Positions 1 to 5,263 of a stretch of 9,491 nucleotides of DNA are shown here, piece after piece (the stretch's first letter is position 1; every line of letters starts with the position of its first letter). The position numbers and the translations under genes were made by a program. The stretch spans positions 1 to 9,491 of the forward strand of contig DLMG01000235.1 in the NCBI GenBank assembly GCA_002479245.1, written 5' to 3'. Source of the DNA: Verrucomicrobia subdivision 3 bacterium UBA7542. Lineage in GTDB: Bacteria; Verrucomicrobiota; Verrucomicrobiia; Limisphaerales; UBA11358. The notes beneath the pieces were generated by a model. That model ran no database searches, was not told where the DNA came from, and saw only the letters and a program-made list of their open reading frames with translations.

Positions 1-290
1 TCAATCCAGCCCTTGAGGATGGCGGGTGGCATGCCCCACCAGTTCGGATGCACAATGATGATGCCGTCGGCCTTGGCGATCTCTTTGCTGTGCCGGGCCA
101 CAACCGGATCGAGCTTCGCGTCCTTCCGGAGTTCCGCCGCGGAGAGCAGCGGTGGAAATTGTTCCTGGCAAAGGTCGTGGAGCGTGACCTTGTGACCGTT
201 CCGGCGAAGAGTGACTGCCGCCATGTTGGCGATGGCGTGGTTGAAACTCCCGGAATTCTGGTGCGCAAGGATGATGGAAATGTTCATCAT
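1..290 (-). CDS. NAD(P)H oxidoreductase, flavodoxin-2 fold (N-terminal part)
   Basis: This gene is read leftward and runs off the window edge, so only about 95 residues are seen and no stop codon is present. Translation from ATG 287 (or 290, in frame) begins MNISIILAHQNSGSFNHAIA, a first beta strand followed by an FMN/FAD phosphate-binding loop with the S-G-S-F-N pattern typical of the MdaB/KefF/YwrO quinone-reductase family. Near residues 76-94 comes IIIVHPNWWGMPPAILKGW, matching the family signature of two aromatic residues, M-P-A-x-L-K-G-W. Members transfer two electrons from NAD(P)H to quinones or other electrophiles in the cytoplasm; the full protein is usually about 190-200 residues. 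No good ribosome-binding site is visible before either ATG. A 12-bp-armed palindrome lies 75-100 nt upstream and may control it. The family call is secure; the substrate is unknown. Confidence 0.88.
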   Translation of the reverse strand, partial: MMNISIILAHQNSGSFNHAIANMAAVTLRRNGHKVTLHDLCQEQFPPLLSAAELRKDAKLDPVVARHSKEIAKADGIIIVHPNWWGMPPAILKGWI

Positions 291-362
291 TTCGCTGCGC
301 AGTGTAATCGGTCAATGCCGTGACCGAAAAGCGATTTCAGTTCAAATGGATAGTTGCATCCT

Positions 363-391
363 CTTTTACGTTTGGTTCTACCAAATGTAAA
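363..391 (-). promoter_or_regulatory. Candidate promoter overlapped by a palindromic operator
   Basis: Positions 365-376 and 380-391 form an inverted repeat (TTTACGTTTGGT, 3-nt centre, ACCAAATGTAAA; 11 of 12 positions pair). On the minus strand the same bases hold TTTACA (386-391) and TAAAAG (363-368), 17 nt apart, which resemble -35 and -10 hexamers. They point at the NAD(P)H oxidoreductase that starts at 290. A palindrome filling the spacer of a promoter is a classic repressor site, and HxlR- or MarR-type regulators often control quinone reductases. The regulator itself is not in the window, so this is inference. Confidence 0.45.
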
Positions 392-492
392 GTATGGTAG
401 CAGCCGCAACGGTGGGGTGTCGGGTGTCTTCCCTGACGCGGAGAACGGCATCCTGCCATCCGGCAAGGATGATGGAAATTTTGTCGTTCCTT

Positions 493-1005
493 CTATTGTC
501 CTTGGTTGGCCGGCGCGGAGTAGTGGCCGTGCAACAGCAACCACCGGCCTTCCTTCCGCACAAAGACCAGGGAAACGGCAAAGCGATTGGTCCGGGTGCG
601 CCCATCCGCCAATGTGGCGAACACCGTCCCGTCAGAGGTCAACAGCGCGGCCTCGGGTGAGAGGACCGTGACCTGCGGGTTGTCGAAGTGCCGGTCTATT
701 TTTGAGAGTCCGGCGAAGCCGCGCTTGACGGCTTGCAGCGCCTCCTGCCGGGTCTTGAACAAGACGCCGTTCTGGATGACTGGATTCTTGTCCGTGTTCA
801 CGATGTATTCGAAGAAGGCCTCGGCATTCAAACTGTCGGCGGCCCGGGTCATTTTGTCGTTTGTCTCCAGCACGGCCTTTTCAACGGCGGATGGAGTGGG
901 GGCCGGTTCGGCCGGTTTCGGTTGGGCAAAGACCAGGGCCGTCGCCAGCGAGAGGGCGGCCAGGCTAAGAACAGAAATGAGGAGCGGGCGTTTTTGCATG
1001 GTCAT
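493..1005 (-). CDS. Secreted SnoaL/NTF2-like (DUF4440-type) protein
   Basis: This encodes about 170 residues. The N-terminus (MTMQKRPLLISVLSLAALSL and on to ATALVFA) is a clear Sec signal peptide with likely cleavage after VFA at residue 27, followed by a Pro/Ala-rich linker (28-40). Residues 41-165 look like one NTF2-like cone domain: a helix (EKAVLETNDKMTRAADSLNA), the E-A-F-F-E-Y motif, then beta strands ending in GRWLLLHGHYSAP, the usual closing strand of SnoaL_3/DUF4440 proteins. Such domains bind small hydrophobic ligands or act as isomerases or hydrolases; no function can be assigned here. ATG 1005 is chosen because the signal peptide begins there; ATG 999 is an equally possible start. 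The frame stays open to 1110, but that extension is encoded by repeat sequence and would bury the signal peptide. It stands alone, with gaps of about 200 and 229 nt on either side. Confidence 0.82.
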   Translation of the reverse strand: MTMQKRPLLISVLSLAALSLATALVFAQPKPAEPAPTPSAVEKAVLETNDKMTRAADSLNAEAFFEYIVNTDKNPVIQNGVLFKTRQEALQAVKRGFAGLSKIDRHFDNPQVTVLSPEAALLTSDGTVFATLADGRTRTNRFAVSLVFVRKEGRWLLLHGHYSAPANQGQ

Positions 1006-1038
1006 TTTTTCCGCGTGGTTTGGTTTGTGAATTTCCGG

Positions 1039-1079
1039 GAGTGTAAGCCTCCGGTGACGGCACGGGAAGGCGATTTCAT
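1039..1079 (+). repeat. Dispersed GAGTG-type intergenic repeat, copy 1
   Basis: These 41 nt align with 5106-5146 over 42 columns with 35 matches (5 substitutions and 2 single-base gaps). The unit begins GAGTG, has a GC-rich centre around CCGGTG, and ends GGCGAT followed by TTCAT. GGAG is present at its 5' end (1038-1041). It ends 34 nt upstream of the SnoaL-like gene start. The other copy also lies upstream of a minus-strand gene and in the same orientation relative to it. Confidence 0.65.
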
Positions 1080-1082
1080 TTC

Positions 1083-1106
1083 GGAGTGCGCCCGTCCCCG
1101 GGCGCA
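1083..1106 (+). repeat. REP-like hairpin with GGAG foot (left arm of a doublet)
   Basis: GGAG at 1083-1086 abuts a perfect 8-bp stem: TGCGCCCG (1087-1094), loop TCCC, CGGGCGCA (1099-1106). A tetranucleotide of the GTAG/GGAG type directly 5' of a hairpin is the feature that RAYT transposases recognise in REP elements. A mirrored partner lies at 1166-1188. Confidence 0.72.
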
Positions 1107-1165
1107 GCAACTGGCTTCATTCGAGCCACGGAACATTCCCCAACCGCCCGCCCGCCCCATCTGGC

Positions 1166-1188
1166 TGCGGCCGGGACGGCCGCACTCC
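1166..1188 (-). repeat. REP-like hairpin with GGAG foot (right arm of a doublet)
   Basis: Read on the minus strand, GGAG (1185-1188) abuts the stem TGCGGCCG, loop TCC, CGGCCGCA (1184 down to 1166), a perfect 8-bp stem. Compared with the hairpin at 1083-1106 the fifth stem pair changes from C:G to G:C, so both strands changed together and pairing is kept. The two hairpins are inverted and enclose about 59 nt, a BIME/REPIN layout. Confidence 0.72.
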
Positions 1189-1234
1189 GCCAACACAGCA
1201 ATTCAACTTTGGAGTTCGGGATAACGGCTCCGGA

Positions 1235-1993
1235 TCAAAAGCCGATGCTGACTCCGCCGTCAACGGGAAGGACGACTCCCGTGACAAATCGAGCTGCGGG
1301 GGAACATAGATAGGTCGCCGCCAGCCCAATGTCCTCCGCTTTTCCGAAACGATTCATGGGCGTGCGCCCGAGTATTTTTTGGGCGCGCCCGGGGTCGCCG
1401 CTCAGCGCCTGGTGCATCATGCCCGATTCGATCCAGCCGGGCGCAATGGCATTCACGCGAACCCCGTGCTGCGAGACTTCAGTTGACAGCGAGCGAACCA
1501 TGCCCGGATAAGCCGATTTCGCCGCCGAGTACGCGGTTACCAGCGGAATACCGAACAGCGATGCCATCGAAGCGATGAACAAAATATTGCCGTGTCCGCG
1601 CTTGATCATATCCGGCAGCACGGCCCGCGTGAGACTGAATGCCGCAACGACATGGGTTTGAAGCACGGCATTGAATTCGGCGGCCGTTGTGTCCACTGCC
1701 GGCTTTTTGAGGTGAATGCCGGCGTTGTTCACGAGGATGGAAATGCGTCCAACGCGTTTATGGATGCGTTGAAGCAACTCCCCGGCTTCGTCGAACCTCG
1801 TAACATCATGCGGTTCAAAAATGGCGGCCCGGCCCAATTTACGCGCCGCCTTTTCCAAAACATCCGCGCGGCGTCCCACCAGGACAACCCGGGCGCCCGC
1901 CTGCGCGAAGCTGGTGGCGATCCCCAAACCCAGGCCGCTGCCGCCGCCGGTAATGAGTGCGGTTTCGCCTTTTAGTGAGAACGGATTTTTCAT
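1235..1993 (-). CDS. SDR-family oxidoreductase, candidate fructuronate/gluconate-type dehydrogenase
   Basis: A 252-residue classical short-chain dehydrogenase, full length for the family. It shows the cofactor loop TGGGSGLG (15-22), NNAG (89-92), a catalytic Ser142 in FIASMAS, Tyr155 and Lys159 in [15 protein letters not shown] (181-190), and the end [16 protein letters not shown]. The strand-2 end carries GRR (40-42), which favours NADP(H) by analogy. The start is ATG 1993, 10 nt after the stop of the mannonate dehydratase, so the two are almost surely co-transcribed. By sequence style it belongs with gluconate 5-dehydrogenase/KDG-reductase-like SDRs. In Bacillus subtilis an SDR next to uxuA serves as D-mannonate oxidoreductase (UxuB), so a fructuronate-to-mannonate role is the best guess here. 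The class is certain; the substrate is inferred only from the neighbour. Confidence 0.9.
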   Translation of the reverse strand: MKNPFSLKGETALITGGGSGLGLGIATSFAQAGARVVLVGRRADVLEKAARKLGRAAIFEPHDVTRFDEAGELLQRIHKRVGRISILVNNAGIHLKKPAVDTTAAEFNAVLQTHVVAAFSLTRAVLPDMIKRGHGNILFIASMASLFGIPLVTAYSAAKSAYPGMVRSLSTEVSQHGVRVNAIAPGWIESGMMHQALSGDPGRAQKILGRTPMNRFGKAEDIGLAATYLCSPAARFVTGVVLPVDGGVSIGF

Positions 1994-2003
1994 GGTGCCA
2001 GAA

Positions 2004-3074
2004 TCATTCTTTTTCGAGGTGTTGCAATGCCGCCCGCATATAGCCCATGGCGAACGCCATTCCCGCGTGCCAGGGCGCGCTGCAGGACATTTGCGGCGTG
2101 TGATCGGGGATCAGAACGCCTTCGAACTTGTTCCTTTTCAAGATGTGCAGGATGCGGACCATGTCAATGTCGCCGTCATCAATGAAGGTCTCGCGATAGG
2201 CGGGAACTTTGCCGGTGACGTTGCGGAAATGAACGTAAGCCAGTTTGTTCTGCCGGCTGTATTGTTCCACCGCTTCGTAAACATCCCCCTCCGTCATTTC
2301 TGCTAGCGATCCCAGGCAGAATTCCAGGGCGTTGGCCGGGCTGGGTTTCAGATCGATGACTCGCTGGTAAAGGCGCGGCTGATAAACGAGCCGGGGCTGG
2401 CCGCGCATCGTCGGCAGCGGCGGATCATCCGGATGCAGGGCGAGTTTGACGCCCGCCTGTTCGGCAACCGGCACCAGCGCTTCAAGAAAAACGCCGAGGC
2501 GTTTCCACAGTTCTTCGCTGGTGATGGCGGGGACGGCGCCTGGCGGAACATCAGGGTCGTAAACCATGTTCCAGACCATGCCGTTCGGCATGGGCACATC
2601 GAGCGGACCTTCCATGCCCACTGACATTGCGTTGCCCCGCGCGTAGGGACTTTGTGTCCGCCCGCAGACGCCCGCGATGCTAAAATTATATCCCATGATC
2701 GGAATCCCCGCCTGGCCGAGGTTCCGGATGATGCTCTTCAGATTTTCGAGCTGCCGCCCTTTCTTCGGACCATCCAGCAGAACGTCGTGCCAGTGGGCGG
2801 GGTCGAAGTTTTCAATGGCCTCCAGCGTCAGTCCTTCGGCTTCGACGGCCCGGCGCAATTCCAGCAACTCCTCGAACGTCCAAAGTTTATCAGGATCTCC
2901 GGCCAGCCCCCAGCCGCATTCGCCGCCGGTGGGCTGGTTGTCGCGGGGATTATGGGCGCCGCCTTTGAAGTAATCCACCAGATGTGCCACAATGTGCGTG
3001 GCCCCCGCCTGCCGCGCGAACTGGAAATTTTCGCGCGTCAGCATGTGCCGATACAAACCAAGTCCAAGTTTCAT
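2004..3074 (-). CDS. uxuA: Mannonate dehydratase
   Basis: A 356-residue TIM-barrel protein of the xylose-isomerase-like superfamily matching UxuA, which removes water from D-mannonate to give 2-keto-3-deoxygluconate in hexuronate catabolism, with a divalent metal. Visible family segments are [12 protein letters not shown] (metal-site His in the HPDDPP motif), an N-terminal [12 protein letters not shown] strand, [29 protein letters not shown], the acidic DDGDIDM and a final LIPDHTPQM, which lie in the expected order. Its length fits the shorter UxuA class (about 350-360; E. coli UxuA is longer, at 394). The start at ATG 3074 gives [12 protein letters not shown], a normal first strand; the frame remains open to 3233, but that stretch has repeat-like intergenic sequence and a palindrome. 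No strong ribosome-binding site precedes 3074. The SDR follows after 10 nt, making a two-gene hexuronate unit. Confidence 0.9.
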   Translation of the reverse strand: MKLGLGLYRHMLTRENFQFARQAGATHIVAHLVDYFKGGAHNPRDNQPTGGECGWGLAGDPDKLWTFEELLELRRAVEAEGLTLEAIENFDPAHWHDVLLDGPKKGRQLENLKSIIRNLGQAGIPIMGYNFSIAGVCGRTQSPYARGNAMSVGMEGPLDVPMPNGMVWNMVYDPDVPPGAVPAITSEELWKRLGVFLEALVPVAEQAGVKLALHPDDPPLPTMRGQPRLVYQPRLYQRVIDLKPSPANALEFCLGSLAEMTEGDVYEAVEQYSRQNKLAYVHFRNVTGKVPAYRETFIDDGDIDMVRILHILKRNKFEGVLIPDHTPQMSCSAPWHAGMAFAMGYMRAALQHLEKE

Positions 3075-3097
3075 CCAAGTCCATACCAAATCACAGT

Positions 3098-3114
3098 TTT
3101 GCCGGTACGGCAAA
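3098..3114. promoter_or_regulatory. 17-bp perfect palindrome upstream of uxuA, candidate operator
   Basis: TTTGCCG (3098-3104), GTA, CGGCAAA (3108-3114): perfect 7-bp arms around a 3-nt centre, ending 24 nt before the uxuA start. Hexuronate genes are commonly repressed by LacI-type (KdgR) or GntR-type (UxuR/ExuR) regulators that bind palindromes at this kind of position. No regulator gene is in the window and no clear -10 was found, so the role is inferred. Confidence 0.45.
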
Positions 3115-3154
3115 TTTATGTTTTCAACCCGGACGAACAAATGCAAACCGCCAA

Positions 3155-3174
3155 ACACGCGAAATACGCGAAAA
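3155..3174 (+). repeat. Short tandem repeat in the gap upstream of uxuA
   Basis: Two adjacent 9-nt units, ACGCGAAAT (3157-3165) and ACGCGAAAA (3166-3174), sit in the 199-nt gap between the OYE-family gene and uxuA. They give an A/C/G-G-rich stretch of the kind often scattered between genes in related genomes. No coding or RNA role is evident. The rest of this gap (3075-3273) holds the palindrome at 3098-3114 and nothing else recognisable. Confidence 0.35.
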
Positions 3175-3273
3175 AGGCAAGGCCACAGGAAATGCAGGAA
3201 ACCCAACCATGTCGGCAGCGCAGAAATTGTCAATTACCGGGTTCCGTTTACGTTTACGGCCTTCGGCTGTTGA

Positions 3274-4395
3274 TCATCCGCCGGCTTTGCCGCGCTTCTT
3301 TTCCATGGTCACACAATAGACGCCCCGACCGTCGCCGGCGGGAGCAAAGCAACTGTTGCACGAGGCGCAATCCGATTCGCGGTGGTCTCCGTTGTGCCAG
3401 CGTTTGACCAGGCCGGGTTCGCAAATCAGCGGCCGCCCCAGGGAGATGTAGTCGGCAACCCCGCGGCGGATCAAATCGTTTGCCGTCTCGTAGGAGCGGA
3501 TGCCCCCGACCAGCATCAGGGGTATCCCGACTTTGGCTTGGTAGAGCTGCGCGGCCTCCCGGTAGAAAACCTCGTCCTGCGGAGTCTTCGGCTTCCCGGG
3601 ACGCACCGGCATAAACTTTTCAGGTGAAGCCACCGTGCCGCCGGAGAATTCGATGGCATCAACGGAAGCCACCTCGAGCATGACCGCAACCTGAACGGCC
3701 TCGTCGCGTGTCAGCCCGCCTTCCAGGAAATCCTCCGAGTTAAGTTTAATGAGGAGCGGATAGGCCGGCCCGGTCGCCTCCCGGATGCTTCGCACCACTT
3801 CGAGCAGGAACCGGGCGCGGTTTTCAAGTGTGCCGCCATATTCGTCCGTCCGCTGATTGAACGCCGGGGATAGAAACTGGCTGAGCAGAAAACCGTGGGC
3901 GGCGTGAAGCTGGATTGCATCGAAGCCGGCCCGTTTGGCCCGCACGGCCGCTTGAGTGAAGGCCGAGATGATGTTCGCGATGTCAGCCTTGCTCATGGCC
4001 CGGCAGGTGGTCTGGCCATCTTTGGCAACGGCGGATGGTCCGATTGGTTGCAATCCGGTCAGCGCGCAGTCCGCAAACCTTCCGGCGTGGACGATTTGCA
4101 GGGCGATTTTTCCCCCTGCCTTGTGGACCGCCTCAACCATTGCCCACAGCCCGGCCACGAAACGATCGTCATGAATGGCAAGTTGGCCAGGACTCGACTG
4201 TCCCTCGGGGCTAACGAACGTGTAACCGCTGATGATCAAACCAATCTCGTTCCCGGCCAGTTCAACCATCATTTTGGTGAGCTTGGGGGTGACGGAACCC
4301 TCCCGGCTGGCCAGCCCCTCCCAGGTGGCGGACCGCACGAAGCGGTTGGCCAGCGTCATGCCATTGACGGAAACCTTCTCAAACAATTCAGCCAT
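3274..4395 (-). CDS. NADH:flavin oxidoreductase, Old Yellow Enzyme family, with C-terminal Cys cluster
   Basis: A 373-residue FMN TIM-barrel protein. Typical features, in order, are an N-terminal LANRFVRSATWEG (flavin-contact strand), GKIALQIVHAGR (98-107 region), the active-site HAAHG (164-168), and FLSPAFNQRTDEYGG, the strongest signature of the family. Phosphate binding follows in LMLVGGIRS and YISLGRPLI. It carries four cysteines, C343, C346, C349 and C361, spaced C-x2-C-x2-C-x11-C, close to the [4Fe-4S] site of trimethylamine dehydrogenase and dienoyl-CoA reductases, but lacks their C-terminal FAD/NAD domain. It probably reduces an activated C=C bond or demethylates a substrate; the true substrate is unknown. 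ATG 4395 is preferred over ATG 4401 because GAAGG at 4402-4406 is six bases from the former and abuts the latter. It follows the nitroreductase-like gene by 14 nt, so the two are likely co-transcribed. Confidence 0.9.
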   Translation of the reverse strand: MAELFEKVSVNGMTLANRFVRSATWEGLASREGSVTPKLTKMMVELAGNEIGLIISGYTFVSPEGQSSPGQLAIHDDRFVAGLWAMVEAVHKAGGKIALQIVHAGRFADCALTGLQPIGPSAVAKDGQTTCRAMSKADIANIISAFTQAAVRAKRAGFDAIQLHAAHGFLLSQFLSPAFNQRTDEYGGTLENRARFLLEVVRSIREATGPAYPLLIKLNSEDFLEGGLTRDEAVQVAVMLEVASVDAIEFSGGTVASPEKFMPVRPGKPKTPQDEVFYREAAQLYQAKVGIPLMLVGGIRSYETANDLIRRGVADYISLGRPLICEPGLVKRWHNGDHRESDCASCNSCFAPAGDGRGVYCVTMEKKRGKAGG

Positions 4396-4401
4396 GATCA
4401 T

Positions 4402-4406
4402 CCTTC
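4402..4406 (-). promoter_or_regulatory. Ribosome-binding site that fixes the OYE start
   Basis: GAAGG on the minus strand, six bases before ATG 4395. The upstream in-frame ATG at 4401 would touch it directly, so translation should begin at 4395 (MAELFEKV). Confidence 0.6.
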
Positions 4407-4409
4407 GGT

Positions 4410-5036
4410 TCAGGGCTTTGGATGGCCCACGGATTGCGCCAAAATGATTGTCTGATTCGGACGAAGCTTGAGTTTTGGGCCAAGGGTCGCTCGATCCACC
4501 AAACCTCTCGCCCCGGTGACCAGGCCTTCGGAGGCGCAGAAGAGATAGACGTTTTGTGAGATATAACCGACATCAATATTGGCTGTGTTCTTTTTATCTT
4601 CATTGCTTCCATCGCCCATTTTGGAGAGATCGGCGACGTAAATCAAAGTCACGGGCGCGTCCTTTACGAAAGCCTGGGTTCCACCCAGCACCCGGATGTC
4701 TTCAGCGACAACCAGATCGAGCTTGTTGGATTTGGCGGAATAAACATACGCGCCCTGCTTGAGCAGCACATAAATGTCGGTCTCCTGGAAATCCCTGGCG
4801 GAAGGCGCGGTGCGCTTGCCATCGGGCCGGTTAATGCCAAAAGCCGCCCAGAGGAGGCTGGAGAGTTGCCGGGGTGTAAGTTCTTTGGAATCGAAGGTTC
4901 TGGCCGTGGACCGCTTGGCCAGTGCATCCATCAGGGGCATGCCGCCGGTTTTTTGCGGAGCGGGCAGGTCAATGGATTGCGCAAAAAGACTGCCGGCGAT
5001 GAATGCGGCAACGAAAATAGATAACGTTCGTTTCAT
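4410..5036 (-). CDS. Secreted nitroreductase / SagB-ThcOx-type flavoprotein
   Basis: A 208-residue protein with a Sec signal peptide (MKRTLSIFVAAFIAGSLFAQ, likely cleaved near residue 19-20). The mature part is one nitroreductase-fold domain: MDALAKRSTARTFDSKELTP (36-55) with the Arg residues that hold the FMN phosphate, LSSLLWAAFGINR (58-70), a PSARDFQETDIYVLL strand (78-92), KDAPVTLIYVAD (125-136), DVGYISQNVYLFCASEGL (155-172), and the closing ILAQSVGHPK. This pattern is that of stand-alone SagB/ThcOx-like nitroreductases, which use FMN to oxidise or reduce small molecules. There is no azole-peptide (SagC/SagD) partner here, so a cyclodehydratase role is not supported. ATG 5036 is chosen over 5054 because AAGG (5044-5047) lies seven bases away and the signal peptide begins there. 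A consensus TTGACA sits at 5091-5096 on this strand, but no good -10 follows. The OYE gene follows after 14 nt. Confidence 0.86.
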   Translation of the reverse strand: MKRTLSIFVAAFIAGSLFAQSIDLPAPQKTGGMPLMDALAKRSTARTFDSKELTPRQLSSLLWAAFGINRPDGKRTAPSARDFQETDIYVLLKQGAYVYSAKSNKLDLVVAEDIRVLGGTQAFVKDAPVTLIYVADLSKMGDGSNEDKKNTANIDVGYISQNVYLFCASEGLVTGARGLVDRATLGPKLKLRPNQTIILAQSVGHPKP

Positions 5037-5092
5037 GACACAACCTTGTGCCAAACGCGTCTCAAGCTCAACAGAAATTCAGCTCTCGAATG

Positions 5093-5146
5093 TCAATTCT
5101 CCGCCGAGTGCAGGCCGCCGGTGCCGGCGCGGAAGGCGATGTTCAT
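5093..5146 (+). repeat. Dispersed GAGTG-type intergenic repeat, copy 2 (with 20-bp leader)
   Basis: Positions 5093-5112 (TCAATTCTCCGCCGAGTGCA) recur exactly at 7969-7988, and 5106-5146 align with 1039-1079 (35 of 42 columns). The centre folds as CGCCGG (5116-5121), TG, CCGGCG (5124-5129). It lies in the 227-nt gap between the divergent nitroreductase-like and dikinase genes. Nothing else in this gap is recognisable except a lone TTGACA on the minus strand at its left end. Confidence 0.68.
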
Positions 5147-5263
5147 CTTATCCTAGTTGGGTACGGGCTTGCTCAAGAAGCAACGGCGTGGTTTCTTTCG
5201 CCAGCATGTTGATGGCAAGCGGGAACAACGCGCACGCGTGAGGCAGTGCCGCCGAAGCTGTCT

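Noticed and set aside
449..471. Hairpin CATCCTGCC / GGCAAGGATG just after the SnoaL-like stop, possible terminator
   Set aside because: The stem has a bulge and no T-run follows it in the direction of transcription, so it was not called.
1006..1110. N-terminal extension of the SnoaL-like protein to ATG 1110
   Set aside because: It is encoded by the intergenic repeat at 1039-1079 and would bury a clear signal peptide.
3075..3233. N-terminal extension of uxuA to ATG 3233
   Set aside because: The extension is hydrophobic, low-complexity and overlaps a tandem repeat and a palindrome; family homology starts at 3074.
3228..3233. Consensus TTGACA on the minus strand upstream of uxuA
   Set aside because: No -10-like hexamer lies at 16-18 nt, and it is over 150 nt from the start.
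3240..3265. Hairpin around GCC-TTC-GGC after the OYE stop as terminator
   Set aside because: A short stem with a G-T pair and no T-run.
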